Shown piece by piece: positions 51,754 through 60,638 of a DNA stretch of 64,000 bases; positions within the stretch are counted from its first letter, which is position 1; the number at the start of each line of letters is the position of its first letter. The notes below the pieces were generated by a model. It worked only from the letters and a program-made list of their open reading frames with translations, had not been told where the DNA came from and made no database searches. The DNA is from Haloarcula pelagica. GTDB taxonomy: Archaea; Halobacteriota; Halobacteria; Halobacteriales; Haloarculaceae. Where the stretch lies: positions 3,038,001 to 3,102,000 of the forward strand of contig NZ_CP126161.1 in NCBI RefSeq assembly GCF_030127105.1, read 5' to 3'. Position numbers and translations under genes: made by a program.

Positions 51754-52579
51754 GCACCCGAGAGGCAGTCGTCGGCCGGCTGCCCGCACTCACAGCGCAG
51801 CGTCGCCGATCGATCCCGGTCGCAGTCGTCGGGGTCGCGGCCGCCGCCGTCGCAGTCCGGTTCGCCGCCGCGCTTTCGGTCAACGCGCCCGGTGGCCCCT
51901 CGATGGGCCTGCCGTCGGTCGACGCGACTGCGACCGCGACCGCCGCGCTCGCGGCCGTCGTCGTCGGCGCGCTCGCCGACCGACCGGCAGCCGGGTTCGG
52001 CCTGCTGTTCGTCGGCGTGTTCGGGCTGCTCTCGCTCGGCTCGGGAGCCGCCGCACTGCCGGCCGCCGTCGCGGTCGTCGCCGGCACGGCTACGGTCGTC
52101 GTCGCCACACGCGACCGGGCCTCGATCGGTGAACTCGCCGTCGGGACCGTCCTCGTGTCGGCGCTCGTGCTCGGGCTAGCAAGCGGTGTGGGCGGCCTCG
52201 CGGCGCTGCGTTCGGTGGCCTCCACGGTCGCGCTGGCCGGCCTGGGACTACTTCCGGTGTTCGCGGCGACCGACGGACGTGCGCTGGTCGGTGGCGGCCT
52301 GGCGTTCGGCGCGGTCGTCTTCGTCGGCCTCTCGGTCCCGTTCGTCACCGGCGCCGTGACCCTCGTCGGCGGCGGCGTCGTCGGGGCTTCGCTCCCGGTC
52401 GTCGCCCTCGCGGCCGCCGGGACCGTCTCGACTGCAGTGCCGCCGGCCGGACGCGAAACTGGCCGCTGCTTGCCGGTGTCGCGCTCCTGGCGCTCGCCGG
52501 TGTCCCGGCGACGCTGGGTCGTGCCGTCCCGTTCGCGCTGGGGATCGCCACGCTGGTCGCCCTGGAGGGGTCGCGATGA
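51750..52579 (+). pseudogene. Multi-TM membrane protein gene of the nar operon, apparently frameshifted
   Basis: From ATG 51750 the sequence encodes a hydrophobic Ala/Val-rich protein with about seven TM segments. The frame stays good until roughly 52420-52455, where it turns into arginine-rich shadow sequence that runs on to 53003 across the next gene. In the -1 frame the hydrophobic character continues (NWPLLAGVALLALAGVPATL) and ends in GSR and a TGA at 52577-52579 that overlaps the ATG of the HEAT gene (ATGA). A single extra base near 52420-52455 restores this. It is either a sequencing error or a real mutation; if intact it would be about 276 residues. Function unknown. Confidence 0.75.
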
Positions 52580-53424
52580 CCGACGACCGCAGCGAGTACG
52601 AGAAACAACTGGAGGCAGAGCCGGACCCGCAACTGGACCCCGAGCGCAGCCCGGGGATGCACACCGACATCGAAGCGCTCGAAGACATCGAGGTGAGCCG
52701 CGCGGACGTGACTATCGGCGAGGCGACGCCCGAGGAACTGGCCGCAGCGGATACGGAACCGGTCGAGGACGCCGACCTCGCGGCCCTGCTCGCCGATCTC
52801 CGGGAGGGCAGCGACACCGACCGGCGCCGGGCGGCCCTGGCGTTGAAGGACGAGCCGACCGACGAGGCGGTCGTGACCGCACTCGCCCGTGCCGCGACGA
52901 CAGACGACGACAGCGATGTCCGGCAGTTCGCCGTCGAGGCGCTGACCGAACACGGCGACGAGCGGACGGCCGCGGTCGCGGTCGAACTGCTCGACGACGC
53001 TGACCCGTGGGTCCGGGCCGAGGCCGTCGTCGCGCTGGACAACCTCGACCGCGAGGCCCACGAGGACGACATCGCGGCCGCGCTCGCCGAGGACGACCAC
53101 CACGCAGTCCGTCGAAACGCTGCCATCTCGCTGTTCAAACTCCGCGGCGAGGCGATGGCAGACGAACTGCTGGAACTGAGCCACGCCGACAGCGAACGGC
53201 TCCGGGAGTGGGCCGCACACATGCTCGCCGGCGTCGACGAGGACCGCGCCCGGGAGCGCCTCGACGCCCTGACCGACGACCCGGCGACCGTCGTCCGCCA
53301 GACGGCAGAGCGCTCCCTGGAGGAAGAGCCGGGGCAGTTCCGCCGGCAGTTCGGCGGCGCCCTGGAGAACGACGCTCGCCTGCTCCCCGGCGAGGACCGA
53401 CTCAACAGGATGCCCGATCTATGA
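52576..53424 (+). CDS. HEAT-repeat protein of the nar operon
   Basis: A 282-residue protein with an acidic N-terminal region (about 1-65) and about five HEAT-like repeats (65-250): DVRQFAVEALTEHG, WVRAEAVVALDNL, AVRRNAAISLFKL, RLREWAAHMLAGV, VVRQTAERSLEEE. It parallels the HEAT protein at 5611 in position and repeat type. SD-like GGAGGGG precedes the ATG. It probably supports maturation or membrane placement of the nitrate reductase, inferred from conserved placement only. Confidence 0.8.
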   Translation: MTDDRSEYEKQLEAEPDPQLDPERSPGMHTDIEALEDIEVSRADVTIGEATPEELAAADTEPVEDADLAALLADLREGSDTDRRRAALALKDEPTDEAVVTALARAATTDDDSDVRQFAVEALTEHGDERTAAVAVELLDDADPWVRAEAVVALDNLDREAHEDDIAAALAEDDHHAVRRNAAISLFKLRGEAMADELLELSHADSERLREWAAHMLAGVDEDRARERLDALTDDPATVVRQTAERSLEEEPGQFRRQFGGALENDARLLPGEDRLNRMPDL

Positions 53425-54674
53425 GCGAGAACGCCCACCAGACGCTGACCGACCGCGTCGAAGCACAGCTCCGCGAAGTGCGTGACCCACAGGCCGACCT
53501 CTCGGTGTTCGAGGCCGGCTTCGTCCAGGATATCGCAGTCGACGACGGCGAGGTGACGATCGAGACCGACCTGACTGCCGTCGACGGCGACACCGCCGAT
53601 TCCGTCGTCGAGGCGATGTTGCGGGCCGTCGACGACGTTGACGGCGTCGACAGCGTCCACGTCGAGAGCACCACCCCTTCCAGCGAGGGGCGCTCCGCCG
53701 TCGCGGCCTTCGACCACGTGATCGCCGTCGCCAGCGCGAAAGGCGGCGTCGGGAAGTCAACGACCGCAGCCCACCTGGCCTGCGGGCTGGCTGCCGACAG
53801 CGACGTGGCGCTGTTCGACGCCGACATCCACGGTCCGAACGTCCCCGATCTGCTGGCGGTCTCCGGGCCGATCCACTCCAGCGACGAGGGCGACCCGCTC
53901 CCGGTCCGGACCGGGGGCCTGGACGTGATGAGCGTCGGTCTGATGGAGGACGGCGCGCCGCTGGCCTGGCGCGGCGCGATGGCTCACGACGCGCTGGATG
54001 ACCTCTTTACGAACACCGCCTGGCGCAACGACGACGTGCTCGTCATCGATCTCCCGCCGGGGACCGGTGACGTGGTGTTGACGACGCTCCAGGAGGTCCC
54101 CGTCGACGGCGTCGTCGTCGTCACCACCCCGTTCCACGCGAGCGTCAGCGACACGAGTCGGACGGTGGAACTGTTCCGTGACAACGACGTGCCGGTGCTG
54201 GGAACCGTCGTCAACATGGCCGAGTACGTCTGTGACTGCTGTGGCGAGGCGAACGACCTCTTCGCCGAGGCCGCGGGACCGTCCGGGATCGGCGACCTCG
54301 ACACGTCCGTCCTCGCTCGGCTACCGTTCACGCACGACCTCCAGGCGACGCCCGAACCCGGCGACGTTCCCGACCCGATCACGGACCTCGCGGACGGGGT
54401 CGCCGAGGCCGCCGAGACGGCCGGCGAGGTCGACGTTCCCGAGGGCGCGGTCGACATCCGCGGGCTCGAACCCCAGGAACGAAAGGACCGCGTGCGCGAA
54501 CGGTTCGGCGAGCTCGACGCGGGCGAGGCGTTCGTCCTCGTCAGCGACCGGGACCCGGCGCCGGTCGGTCCGTTCCTGGGCCGACTGGCCGAGGCGCCCC
54601 GGGAGGCGTTCGATCCCTTCGAGACTCGCCGGGCGACGCCCGACGCCTGGGTCCTCCGGACCGAGAAACCGTGA
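53421..54674 (+). CDS. MIP18-Mrp/NBP35-DUF2249 fusion, Fe-S carrier ATPase
   Basis: A 417-residue three-domain protein. Residues ~1-85 are a MIP18 (DUF59) domain (LREVRDPQADLSVFEAGFVQDIAV). Residues ~93-340 are an Mrp/ApbC ATPase with deviant Walker A ASAKGGVGKSTTAAHL, FDADIHGPNVPDLL, IDLPPGTGDVVLT and a cysteine motif YVCDCCGEAND. Residues ~345-417 are DUF2249 (DIRGLEPQERKDRVRERFG). Mrp proteins hold and transfer Fe-S clusters. Placement between the HEAT gene and mobA, with four-base overlaps on both sides, argues that it serves NarG, NarH or NarB maturation. Confidence 0.88.
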   Translation: MSENAHQTLTDRVEAQLREVRDPQADLSVFEAGFVQDIAVDDGEVTIETDLTAVDGDTADSVVEAMLRAVDDVDGVDSVHVESTTPSSEGRSAVAAFDHVIAVASAKGGVGKSTTAAHLACGLAADSDVALFDADIHGPNVPDLLAVSGPIHSSDEGDPLPVRTGGLDVMSVGLMEDGAPLAWRGAMAHDALDDLFTNTAWRNDDVLVIDLPPGTGDVVLTTLQEVPVDGVVVVTTPFHASVSDTSRTVELFRDNDVPVLGTVVNMAEYVCDCCGEANDLFAEAAGPSGIGDLDTSVLARLPFTHDLQATPEPGDVPDPITDLADGVAEAAETAGEVDVPEGAVDIRGLEPQERKDRVRERFGELDAGEAFVLVSDRDPAPVGPFLGRLAEAPREAFDPFETRRATPDAWVLRTEKP

Positions 54675-55297
54675 CCAAGGCGACCGGTGTCGTCCTCGCG
54701 GGCGGCCGCTCGCGTCGGTTCGCGGGCGGCGACAAGGCCCTGGCGACACTGGACGGCGACCCGCTGCTCGTCCACGTCGTCCGGGCGCTGGCCGCGGTGG
54801 CCGACGGGGTCGTCGTGAACTGCCGAGCGGACCAGCGACCGTCGTTCGAGGCCGCCCTCGCTGCCGCCGATCTCGACGGGCCGGTCTCGTTCGCCGTCGA
54901 CGACCGGCCCGACGAGGGACCGCTGGCCGGCCTCGTTCGGGCGTTCGGTGTGATCGACACCGAGTACGCCGTCGTCCTCGCCTGTGACATGCCGCTGGTC
55001 CCGGCGTCGTCGCTCACGGCACTGCTAGAGCGTGCGGCCGACGCGGGGACGGCTGTCGTCCCACGGACGACCGGCGGCCTCGAACCGACCTGTGCGGTGT
55101 ATCGGGTCGGCCGGGGCCGTTCCGCTGCCGAGACGGCCTACACCGACGGCGAGCGGAGCCTCCACGCGCTGTTGCAGCGGCTATCGCCGACCGTCGTAGA
55201 CATTTCGGCGGTCGGCCTCGACGAGCGGTCGCTGACCAGCGTCGATACCGTCGAGACGCTCGCTCGCCTCCGCGGGGCGTCCCGGGGAAACCACTAA
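54671..55297 (+). CDS. mobA: Molybdenum cofactor guanylyltransferase MobA
   Basis: A 208-residue enzyme with LAGGRSRRFAGGDKALATLDG (nucleotide-binding N-terminus), DEGPLAGLVRAF and VVLACDMPLVP. It adds GMP to Mo-MPT to form MGD, the cofactor used by both NarG and the alpha subunit at 2. The GTG start at 54671 overlaps the previous stop by four bases. It is the last clear gene of the nar transcription unit. Confidence 0.9.
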   Translation: MTKATGVVLAGGRSRRFAGGDKALATLDGDPLLVHVVRALAAVADGVVVNCRADQRPSFEAALAAADLDGPVSFAVDDRPDEGPLAGLVRAFGVIDTEYAVVLACDMPLVPASSLTALLERAADAGTAVVPRTTGGLEPTCAVYRVGRGRSAAETAYTDGERSLHALLQRLSPTVVDISAVGLDERSLTSVDTVETLARLRGASRGNH

Positions 55298-55324
55298 TTA
55301 CCGGTCACCCTACGGTTGGTGTAG

Positions 55325-57772
55325 ATGCAAGCGGGGTTCGAGGGATTGCTGTACGCCGTCGCCGTGGTGTCGCTGGGAGTCGCGACACTCGCCTGGGTGA
55401 GACGCGACGCCCCCGGCGGGACGCCGATGGTGGTGTTCCACGTCGCGCTCGCGGTGGGGGCCGTCGCGTACGCCCGGGAACTCGCGGCGGTGACGGTGGC
55501 GACACAGGCGTTCTGGGTCCGGCTCTGGCTGCCGGCACAGACCGTCGTCGCCGTGTCGTGGCTCTACGCCGCGCTCCAGTACGCGGGCTCGACGCGGTTC
55601 ACGACCCGGCGAGTCGCCGGACTGCTCGCCGTCGAACCGGTGCTCCTCTCGCTGTTGCTGGCCGGCGAGCGCCGGCTTGTGTACGTCCCGCCGGAGCGGG
55701 GCGTGTCGGGGTCGCTGCTCCAGACCGCCGGGACCGACCTCGCCGTGGGGTTCCTGCTGCACTCGATCTTCCTCCTCGTGGTCGCCCTGGCCGGTACGAC
55801 CGTCCTCGTCAGACTGTACCTCCGGTCGCGACACCTCTACCGGGTCCAGGCTGGTGCGGTGCTGGTCTCGGCGCTTGCCCCCTGGGCGGCGATCGTCGGC
55901 CAGGCGCTCTTTTTCGACATCGATGTCGACACCAGCATCTTCGCCTGGGCCGTCTCCGGGGCCGCACTCACCCTGGGCCTGTCGACGTTCAAGCAACTCG
56001 ACCCCGTCCCGACGGCCAGAAAGACCATCGTCGAGGAGATGGGCGACGGTGTCGTCGTCGTCGACAACGACGGCATCGTCACCGATACGAACCGCGCTGC
56101 CCGCGACATCCTCGCGCTCGGTGACGACCTCGTCGGTCAGCCGCTGGCGTCGATCGTGGAGCGACTCGGGGACCTCGCCGTCGGCGAGGCGGCGACCGAC
56201 GGCTTCGTCGAACGCTCGGTGACGGTCGACGGGGACCGGCGGTTCCTCGAAGTCGAACTGTCGGAGTTCACCGACCGGTTCGACCGATCGGCCGGCCGCC
56301 TGCTGCTCATCCGGGACGTGACCGAGCGAAAGCGCCGCGAACAGCAGTTCGAACGGTACAAGACGATCTTCGATTCGGTGAACGAACCCGTCTACGTCCT
56401 CGACGGATCGGGTCGGTTTGTGCTGTACAACGGCCCCTTCGAAGCGTTCGTCGGCGCCGACGGGGACGCGCTCGTCGGCGAACCGTTCGACCGATTGCTG
56501 GCCGACGGCGAGACGACCCCGACCGCCGACGGCGAACGCCGAACGGTCGAACTGGCCCTCCAGACCAGGGCCGGCGAACCGCGACCGTGCGAGGCCGACC
56601 TCGCCCCCATCTCTTTCGAGACCGCCGACTCGGGCTCTGTCGGGGTCCTCCGAGATGTCTCCCAGCGCAAGCGTATCGAGTCGGAACTCGTCGAGACCAG
56701 CGAGCGCCTGGAAACCCTCGTCGAGGCGTCGCCCCTGGCGATCGTCGCGGTCGACCGTGACGGCGTCGTCGAGGTGTGGAACCCGGCCGCGGCGGACCTG
56801 TTCGGCTGGCGCGCCGAGGAGGTCATCGCGGAGCGAATCCCCGTCATCCCCGACGACCAGGCCGACCGTCTCGCCGATCAGTACGACCAGGTTCTGGCCG
56901 GCGAGCGCCTCACGAACCTCGAAAACGTCCTCCAGCGGAAAGACGGCACTCGCGTCGAGGTGAGCGTCTCGATCGCCCCGATCCACGACGCCGACGGGAC
57001 GGTGACCGGCAGCGTCTCGATCATCACGGACATCACCGAGCGGAAGGCGCGTGAACGGAAACTCGAACGACAGAACGAGCGACTCGACGAGTTCGCGGAC
57101 ATCGTCAGCCACGACCTGCGCAACCCGATCCAGGTCGCGTCCGGACACCTCGACCTCCTGGGCGACTCGGTTCCCGCGGAGAACCGCGACCACCTCGACG
57201 GGGCCTTGCAGGCCCTCGAACGGATGGAGACGATCATCGAGAGCACACTCACGCTCGCGAGGGAAGGACGGGACATCGAGACACCCGAACCGGTCGCGTT
57301 CGCGGCTATCGTCGAGCGGGCCTGGGCGTCGGTCGCGACCGACGACGGGACGCTCACCGTCGACGATGTCCCGGAGACCGTACAGGGTGACCCGACCCGA
57401 CTCGCGACACTGCTCGAGAACCTCTTTCGGAACGCCGTCGAACACGGTTCGACAGGCAATCAGACGGAGTCCGATGACAGTGTGGAGCACGGCCCCACGG
57501 GCAGTCGGCCAGAAGCCGACGACAGCGTCGACATCACCGTCGGTGGACTCGACGACGGGTTCTACGTCGCCGACGACGGCGCCGGGATCCCCGAGACGGA
57601 ACGGGGGTCCGTCTTCGATTCGGGGTACTCCTCCGAGCAGGACAACACGGGGTTCGGGCTGGCGATCGTCCAGCGCATCGCCCACGCACACGACTGGTCT
57701 GTCTCCGTCACGGAGAGCGAGGACGGCGGTGCGCGGTTCGAGTTCCGGGGAGTCGTCGAGTACTCCGAGTGA
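55325..57772 (+). CDS. Sensor histidine kinase, 7TM-PAS-PAS-PAS-HisKA-HATPase
   Basis: An 815-residue kinase. Residues ~1-225 hold seven hydrophobic helices of the histidine-kinase 7TM type. PAS domains follow at about 230-330 (MGDGVVVVDNDGIVTDTNRAA), 340-455 (FDSVNEPVYVLDGSGRFVLYN) and 460-575 (VEASPLAIVAVDRDGVVEVWN). The H-box is IVSHDLRNPIQ with His596. Ahead of DITVGGLDDG an acidic insert repeats EHG-TG-DDSV twice. N-box LENLFRNAVEHG, G1 VADDGAGIP, G2 GFGLAIVQRIA. It starts 27 bases after mobA and may respond to membrane or redox signals; no response regulator is adjacent. Confidence 0.9.
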   Translation: MQAGFEGLLYAVAVVSLGVATLAWVRRDAPGGTPMVVFHVALAVGAVAYARELAAVTVATQAFWVRLWLPAQTVVAVSWLYAALQYAGSTRFTTRRVAGLLAVEPVLLSLLLAGERRLVYVPPERGVSGSLLQTAGTDLAVGFLLHSIFLLVVALAGTTVLVRLYLRSRHLYRVQAGAVLVSALAPWAAIVGQALFFDIDVDTSIFAWAVSGAALTLGLSTFKQLDPVPTARKTIVEEMGDGVVVVDNDGIVTDTNRAARDILALGDDLVGQPLASIVERLGDLAVGEAATDGFVERSVTVDGDRRFLEVELSEFTDRFDRSAGRLLLIRDVTERKRREQQFERYKTIFDSVNEPVYVLDGSGRFVLYNGPFEAFVGADGDALVGEPFDRLLADGETTPTADGERRTVELALQTRAGEPRPCEADLAPISFETADSGSVGVLRDVSQRKRIESELVETSERLETLVEASPLAIVAVDRDGVVEVWNPAAADLFGWRAEEVIAERIPVIPDDQADRLADQYDQVLAGERLTNLENVLQRKDGTRVEVSVSIAPIHDADGTVTGSVSIITDITERKARERKLERQNERLDEFADIVSHDLRNPIQVASGHLDLLGDSVPAENRDHLDGALQALERMETIIESTLTLAREGRDIETPEPVAFAAIVERAWASVATDDGTLTVDDVPETVQGDPTRLATLLENLFRNAVEHGSTGNQTESDDSVEHGPTGSRPEADDSVDITVGGLDDGFYVADDGAGIPETERGSVFDSGYSSEQDNTGFGLAIVQRIAHAHDWSVSVTESEDGGARFEFRGVVEYSE

Positions 57773-59512
57773 TCAGGGGTGAGCGAAGTACGCGACCGAC
57801 TCGCCGTCCGCGTCGAGGGCGTCGAGCCTGGCGAACCCGATCCGTTCGAACTGCAAGAGGTCGTCGGTGTCGTACTCCAGGACGCCGGGCTCCGCGACTC
57901 CGGTCACGTCGCCGTCCATCGTCCGGAGTCTGAGCGCCGGCCCGTCGGCGGGCGCCCAGTGGACTACGTCGACGCCCTCCTCACGGACTGCGCTGATGTC
58001 GTCGCCGACGTACTCGAAGGCGTCTCTGGTGTGGCGCACGCAGCCGTAGCCTTTCAGCCAGACCCGTTCACCGTGTGGCGGCAGGTCGTCGCCCTCGATC
58101 ACGACACCGCTCGTGACAGGGATCTCACGCCGCCCGCGGTCCTCGTGGTCGGGATGTAGCGGCGGCTCTCCCGCGTCGGGCCCACCGATGATCTGGCGCT
58201 CGACGAGTCCGCCGTACTCCTCGCCCTCGCGGACGAAGAACGCCCGGTCGGTGTCGTCGTCGATCAACTCGCGGTTGTTGGCGTACACCGAGGACATCGC
58301 CAGGTCGACGTTTGAGGTCGAAGTCCCCAACTCGATCATCGCGTCGACGAGGGCCTGTCCGCGGATTCCGCGGCGTTCGAGGCTGGCGACCGTCGGCGCA
58401 CGGGGGTCGTCCCAGCCGTCGAGGTCGCCCTCGGCGATCAGTTCCGAGATGGTCGAAGTCGACAGCGACACGTCGTACTCGTCGACCTGGACGTGACCCC
58501 AGTGGACGACCTCGGGGTACTCCCAGCCGAAGTAGTCGTAGACGAACTGCTGGCGTTTCGCCGAGTCCTGGAGGTCGATCCCGCGGATGATGTGAGTGAT
58601 ATCGAGCAGGTGGTCGTCGACGCCGCTCTGGAAGTCCAGCATCGGCCAGCAGCGGTACTCCTCTGCCGCCTCGCGGGGGTGTGGCGTGTCGATGATCCGG
58701 AAGGCGACGAAGTCCCGCAGCGCGGGGTTCTTGTGGGTGATGTCGGTCCGGACCCGCAGGACCATCTCGCCGCTCTCGTACTCGCCGTTCACCATCTCCT
58801 CGAACTCCTCGTGGACCGTCCCGGCGTCTTTCTCGCGGTGCGGGCAGGCTTCGCCGTTGTTTTTCAGGTCGGAGAACTCGCCCTGCGGGCACGAGCAGGT
58901 GTAGGCCCCGCCGGCGTCGATGAGGTCCCGCGCGTGGTCGTAGTAGGTCCCGACGCGGTCGCTCGCTTTGACGACCGAGTCCGGTTCGAAGCCCAGGTAG
59001 TCGATGGCGTCGAGGATTTGGTCGTAGGCGTCCAGATCCGGCCGTTTGGTCTCCGGGTCGGTGTCGTCGAACCGGCAGACGAACGCGCCGTCGTACCGTT
59101 CCTTGTAGGTGCCTACGACGGCTGCCATCCGCGCGTGGCCGATGTGCCACGGGCCGTTCGGGTTCGGTGCGACGCGCATCCGGACGCCCTCGCTCTCGTC
59201 GACGTTCGGGAGGTCGGGCAGCGGGTGGTCCTCGCCCTCGCCCTCGTCCTCGCTCTCGATCTCTTCGAGCCGGTCGGGCGCCAACTCGGCGATCCGGTCA
59301 CGCCGTTCCTGGCCGTCCATCCCGTTGACGCGATCGACGACCGGGGTGATGATCCCCGGGATCTCGTCGCCGTGCTCGCGGAACTCGGGGTTCTCGCCCA
59401 TGAGCGGCCCCATGATGGCCCCGACCTGCGCCTCGCTTTCGTGTTTGACCGCGTTGAGGAGGGCGTTGACCTCGGCGGCCTCCTCGATGCGGGCACGAAG
59501 TTCGTCGTCCAT
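57773..59512 (-). CDS. gltX: Glutamyl-tRNA synthetase (archaeal, GlnRS-like class)
   Basis: A 579-residue class I synthetase with an acidic helical N-terminal domain (about 1-95), MRVAPNPNGPWHIGHARM (HIGH motif, about 101-110), DPETKRPDLDAYDQILDAIDYLGF, the archaeal LSTSTI in place of canonical KMSKS, and a C-terminal anticodon-binding beta barrel ending in ADGESVAYFAHP. In haloarchaea this enzyme also charges tRNA-Gln with Glu for the GatDE or GatCAB route. Its stop abuts that of the histidine kinase with no gap. Confidence 0.95.
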   Translation of the reverse strand: MDDELRARIEEAAEVNALLNAVKHESEAQVGAIMGPLMGENPEFREHGDEIPGIITPVVDRVNGMDGQERRDRIAELAPDRLEEIESEDEGEGEDHPLPDLPNVDESEGVRMRVAPNPNGPWHIGHARMAAVVGTYKERYDGAFVCRFDDTDPETKRPDLDAYDQILDAIDYLGFEPDSVVKASDRVGTYYDHARDLIDAGGAYTCSCPQGEFSDLKNNGEACPHREKDAGTVHEEFEEMVNGEYESGEMVLRVRTDITHKNPALRDFVAFRIIDTPHPREAAEEYRCWPMLDFQSGVDDHLLDITHIIRGIDLQDSAKRQQFVYDYFGWEYPEVVHWGHVQVDEYDVSLSTSTISELIAEGDLDGWDDPRAPTVASLERRGIRGQALVDAMIELGTSTSNVDLAMSSVYANNRELIDDDTDRAFFVREGEEYGGLVERQIIGGPDAGEPPLHPDHEDRGRREIPVTSGVVIEGDDLPPHGERVWLKGYGCVRHTRDAFEYVGDDISAVREEGVDVVHWAPADGPALRLRTMDGDVTGVAEPGVLEYDTDDLLQFERIGFARLDALDADGESVAYFAHP

Positions 59513-59638
59513 GCACGACTCTGGCACCGCCCCGGTCAAAACGGCGTCGGGTTTTGTCGGCGCTGGCTGGGTCTGTCATACGACTCCGCTCTCACTTCGT
59601 TGGTCCTGGTCGACCCTGTCCGCTCCTGGGACGACCAC

Positions 59639-60577
59639 CTACGTACCGTTTCCTATGTGGGTACTAATTCGTTCGAGGGCTTCTACGCCCGTCACTTCGC
59701 CGGGTTCGTCGGGGACGGTCCGGAGTTCGAGTTCCGGGAGCGATTCCCGCAGGGTCTCGATCGCCTCCCTCTGGACGGTCTGTTTCCCGCGACAGCGCTC
59801 GCAGTCGCTAGGGTCCTCGATGACCTTGTTGACGACCAGCGTCCGCACGGGGACCTCGAAGGTCCGCAACTGCTCGACCAACCGCTCGGTCTCGCGGACG
59901 GCCATCGTCTCGGCTATCGTGACCGCGCGGAACTCGGTCCGGGAGGGGTCCCGGAGCACGGTCCCGACCCGTTCCATCCGGTCGCGCATCTCGGTGAAAT
60001 CGTCCCGTTCGTCGTCGTCCCGCCGGCCCGCCATCGGACCGAACATCATCGTCCGGGCGGTGTCGACCTTCCGGCGGATCTGTCCGCGCAGATCCAGGGC
60101 GGTCGCCATCCCGCGATCCAGCACGTCTGGCAGGTCGAGGAGCCGGAGCGTGTGACCGGTCGGTGCCGTGTCGAAGACGATCCGATCCCAGCGGTCGCTC
60201 TCGATGTACGTCGCGAATCCGTCGAGGGCAGCGAGCTCGTCGCTCCCGGGCATGACACCGCTCGTGAACAGCGCCGAGACCGCCTCCTCGTCGAGGTCGA
60301 TGCCGGCCTGGCTGAACTCCGCGGCCAGTGCCTCGAACAGCGACCGGTAGCGGTCGATGCCTGCCTGCGGGTCGACCTCGACGCCCCACAGCCGATCGCG
60401 TATCGCCGTCGGCTCGCCACCGAGGGTTGTCTCGACGGCGTCGGCGAGCGAGTGGGCCGGATCGGTCGAGACGACGAGCGTCTCGTATCCCTGGCGCGCC
60501 AGGGCCAGCCCAGTCGCCGAGGCGATGGTCGTCTTGCCGACGCCACCCTTGCCACCGTAGAGGACGAACTCCGTCAC
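59639..60577 (-). CDS. Get3/ArsA-family ATPase
   Basis: A 312-residue ATPase with deviant Walker A GGKGGVGKTTIASA (residues ~8-21), VVSTDPAHSLADA (switch I), FDTAPTGHTLRLLDLPD (switch II) and a CERC pair (about 265-268) as in Get3 zinc-dimerising members. Archaeal Get3 proteins bind tail-anchored membrane proteins; an arsenite-pump role would need an arsB partner, which is not seen. Single gene. Confidence 0.88.
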   Translation of the reverse strand: MTEFVLYGGKGGVGKTTIASATGLALARQGYETLVVSTDPAHSLADAVETTLGGEPTAIRDRLWGVEVDPQAGIDRYRSLFEALAAEFSQAGIDLDEEAVSALFTSGVMPGSDELAALDGFATYIESDRWDRIVFDTAPTGHTLRLLDLPDVLDRGMATALDLRGQIRRKVDTARTMMFGPMAGRRDDDERDDFTEMRDRMERVGTVLRDPSRTEFRAVTIAETMAVRETERLVEQLRTFEVPVRTLVVNKVIEDPSDCERCRGKQTVQREAIETLRESLPELELRTVPDEPGEVTGVEALERISTHIGNGT

Positions 60578-60638
60578 GGCTACTGCTAGGCGATGCTGGT
60601 GTATAACTGGTCGCCCGACCCGGTTCCCGGGCGGGGCG

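Noticed and set aside
49523-52348. A 941-codon minus-strand open frame across narH, gamma, narJ
   Set aside because: Arg/Pro/Thr-rich shadow of four well-supported plus-strand genes.
55310-57691. A 793-codon minus-strand open frame
   Set aside because: Shadow of the histidine kinase, which has clear PAS, H-box and ATPase motifs.
58440-58490. Loss of the KMSKS motif in GluRS (LSTSTI)
   Set aside because: As far as I recall LSTS-type variants are normal for archaeal GluRS, so this is not an anomaly.
58493-60589. A 698-codon plus-strand open frame
   Set aside because: Shadow of gltX and the Get3-like gene.
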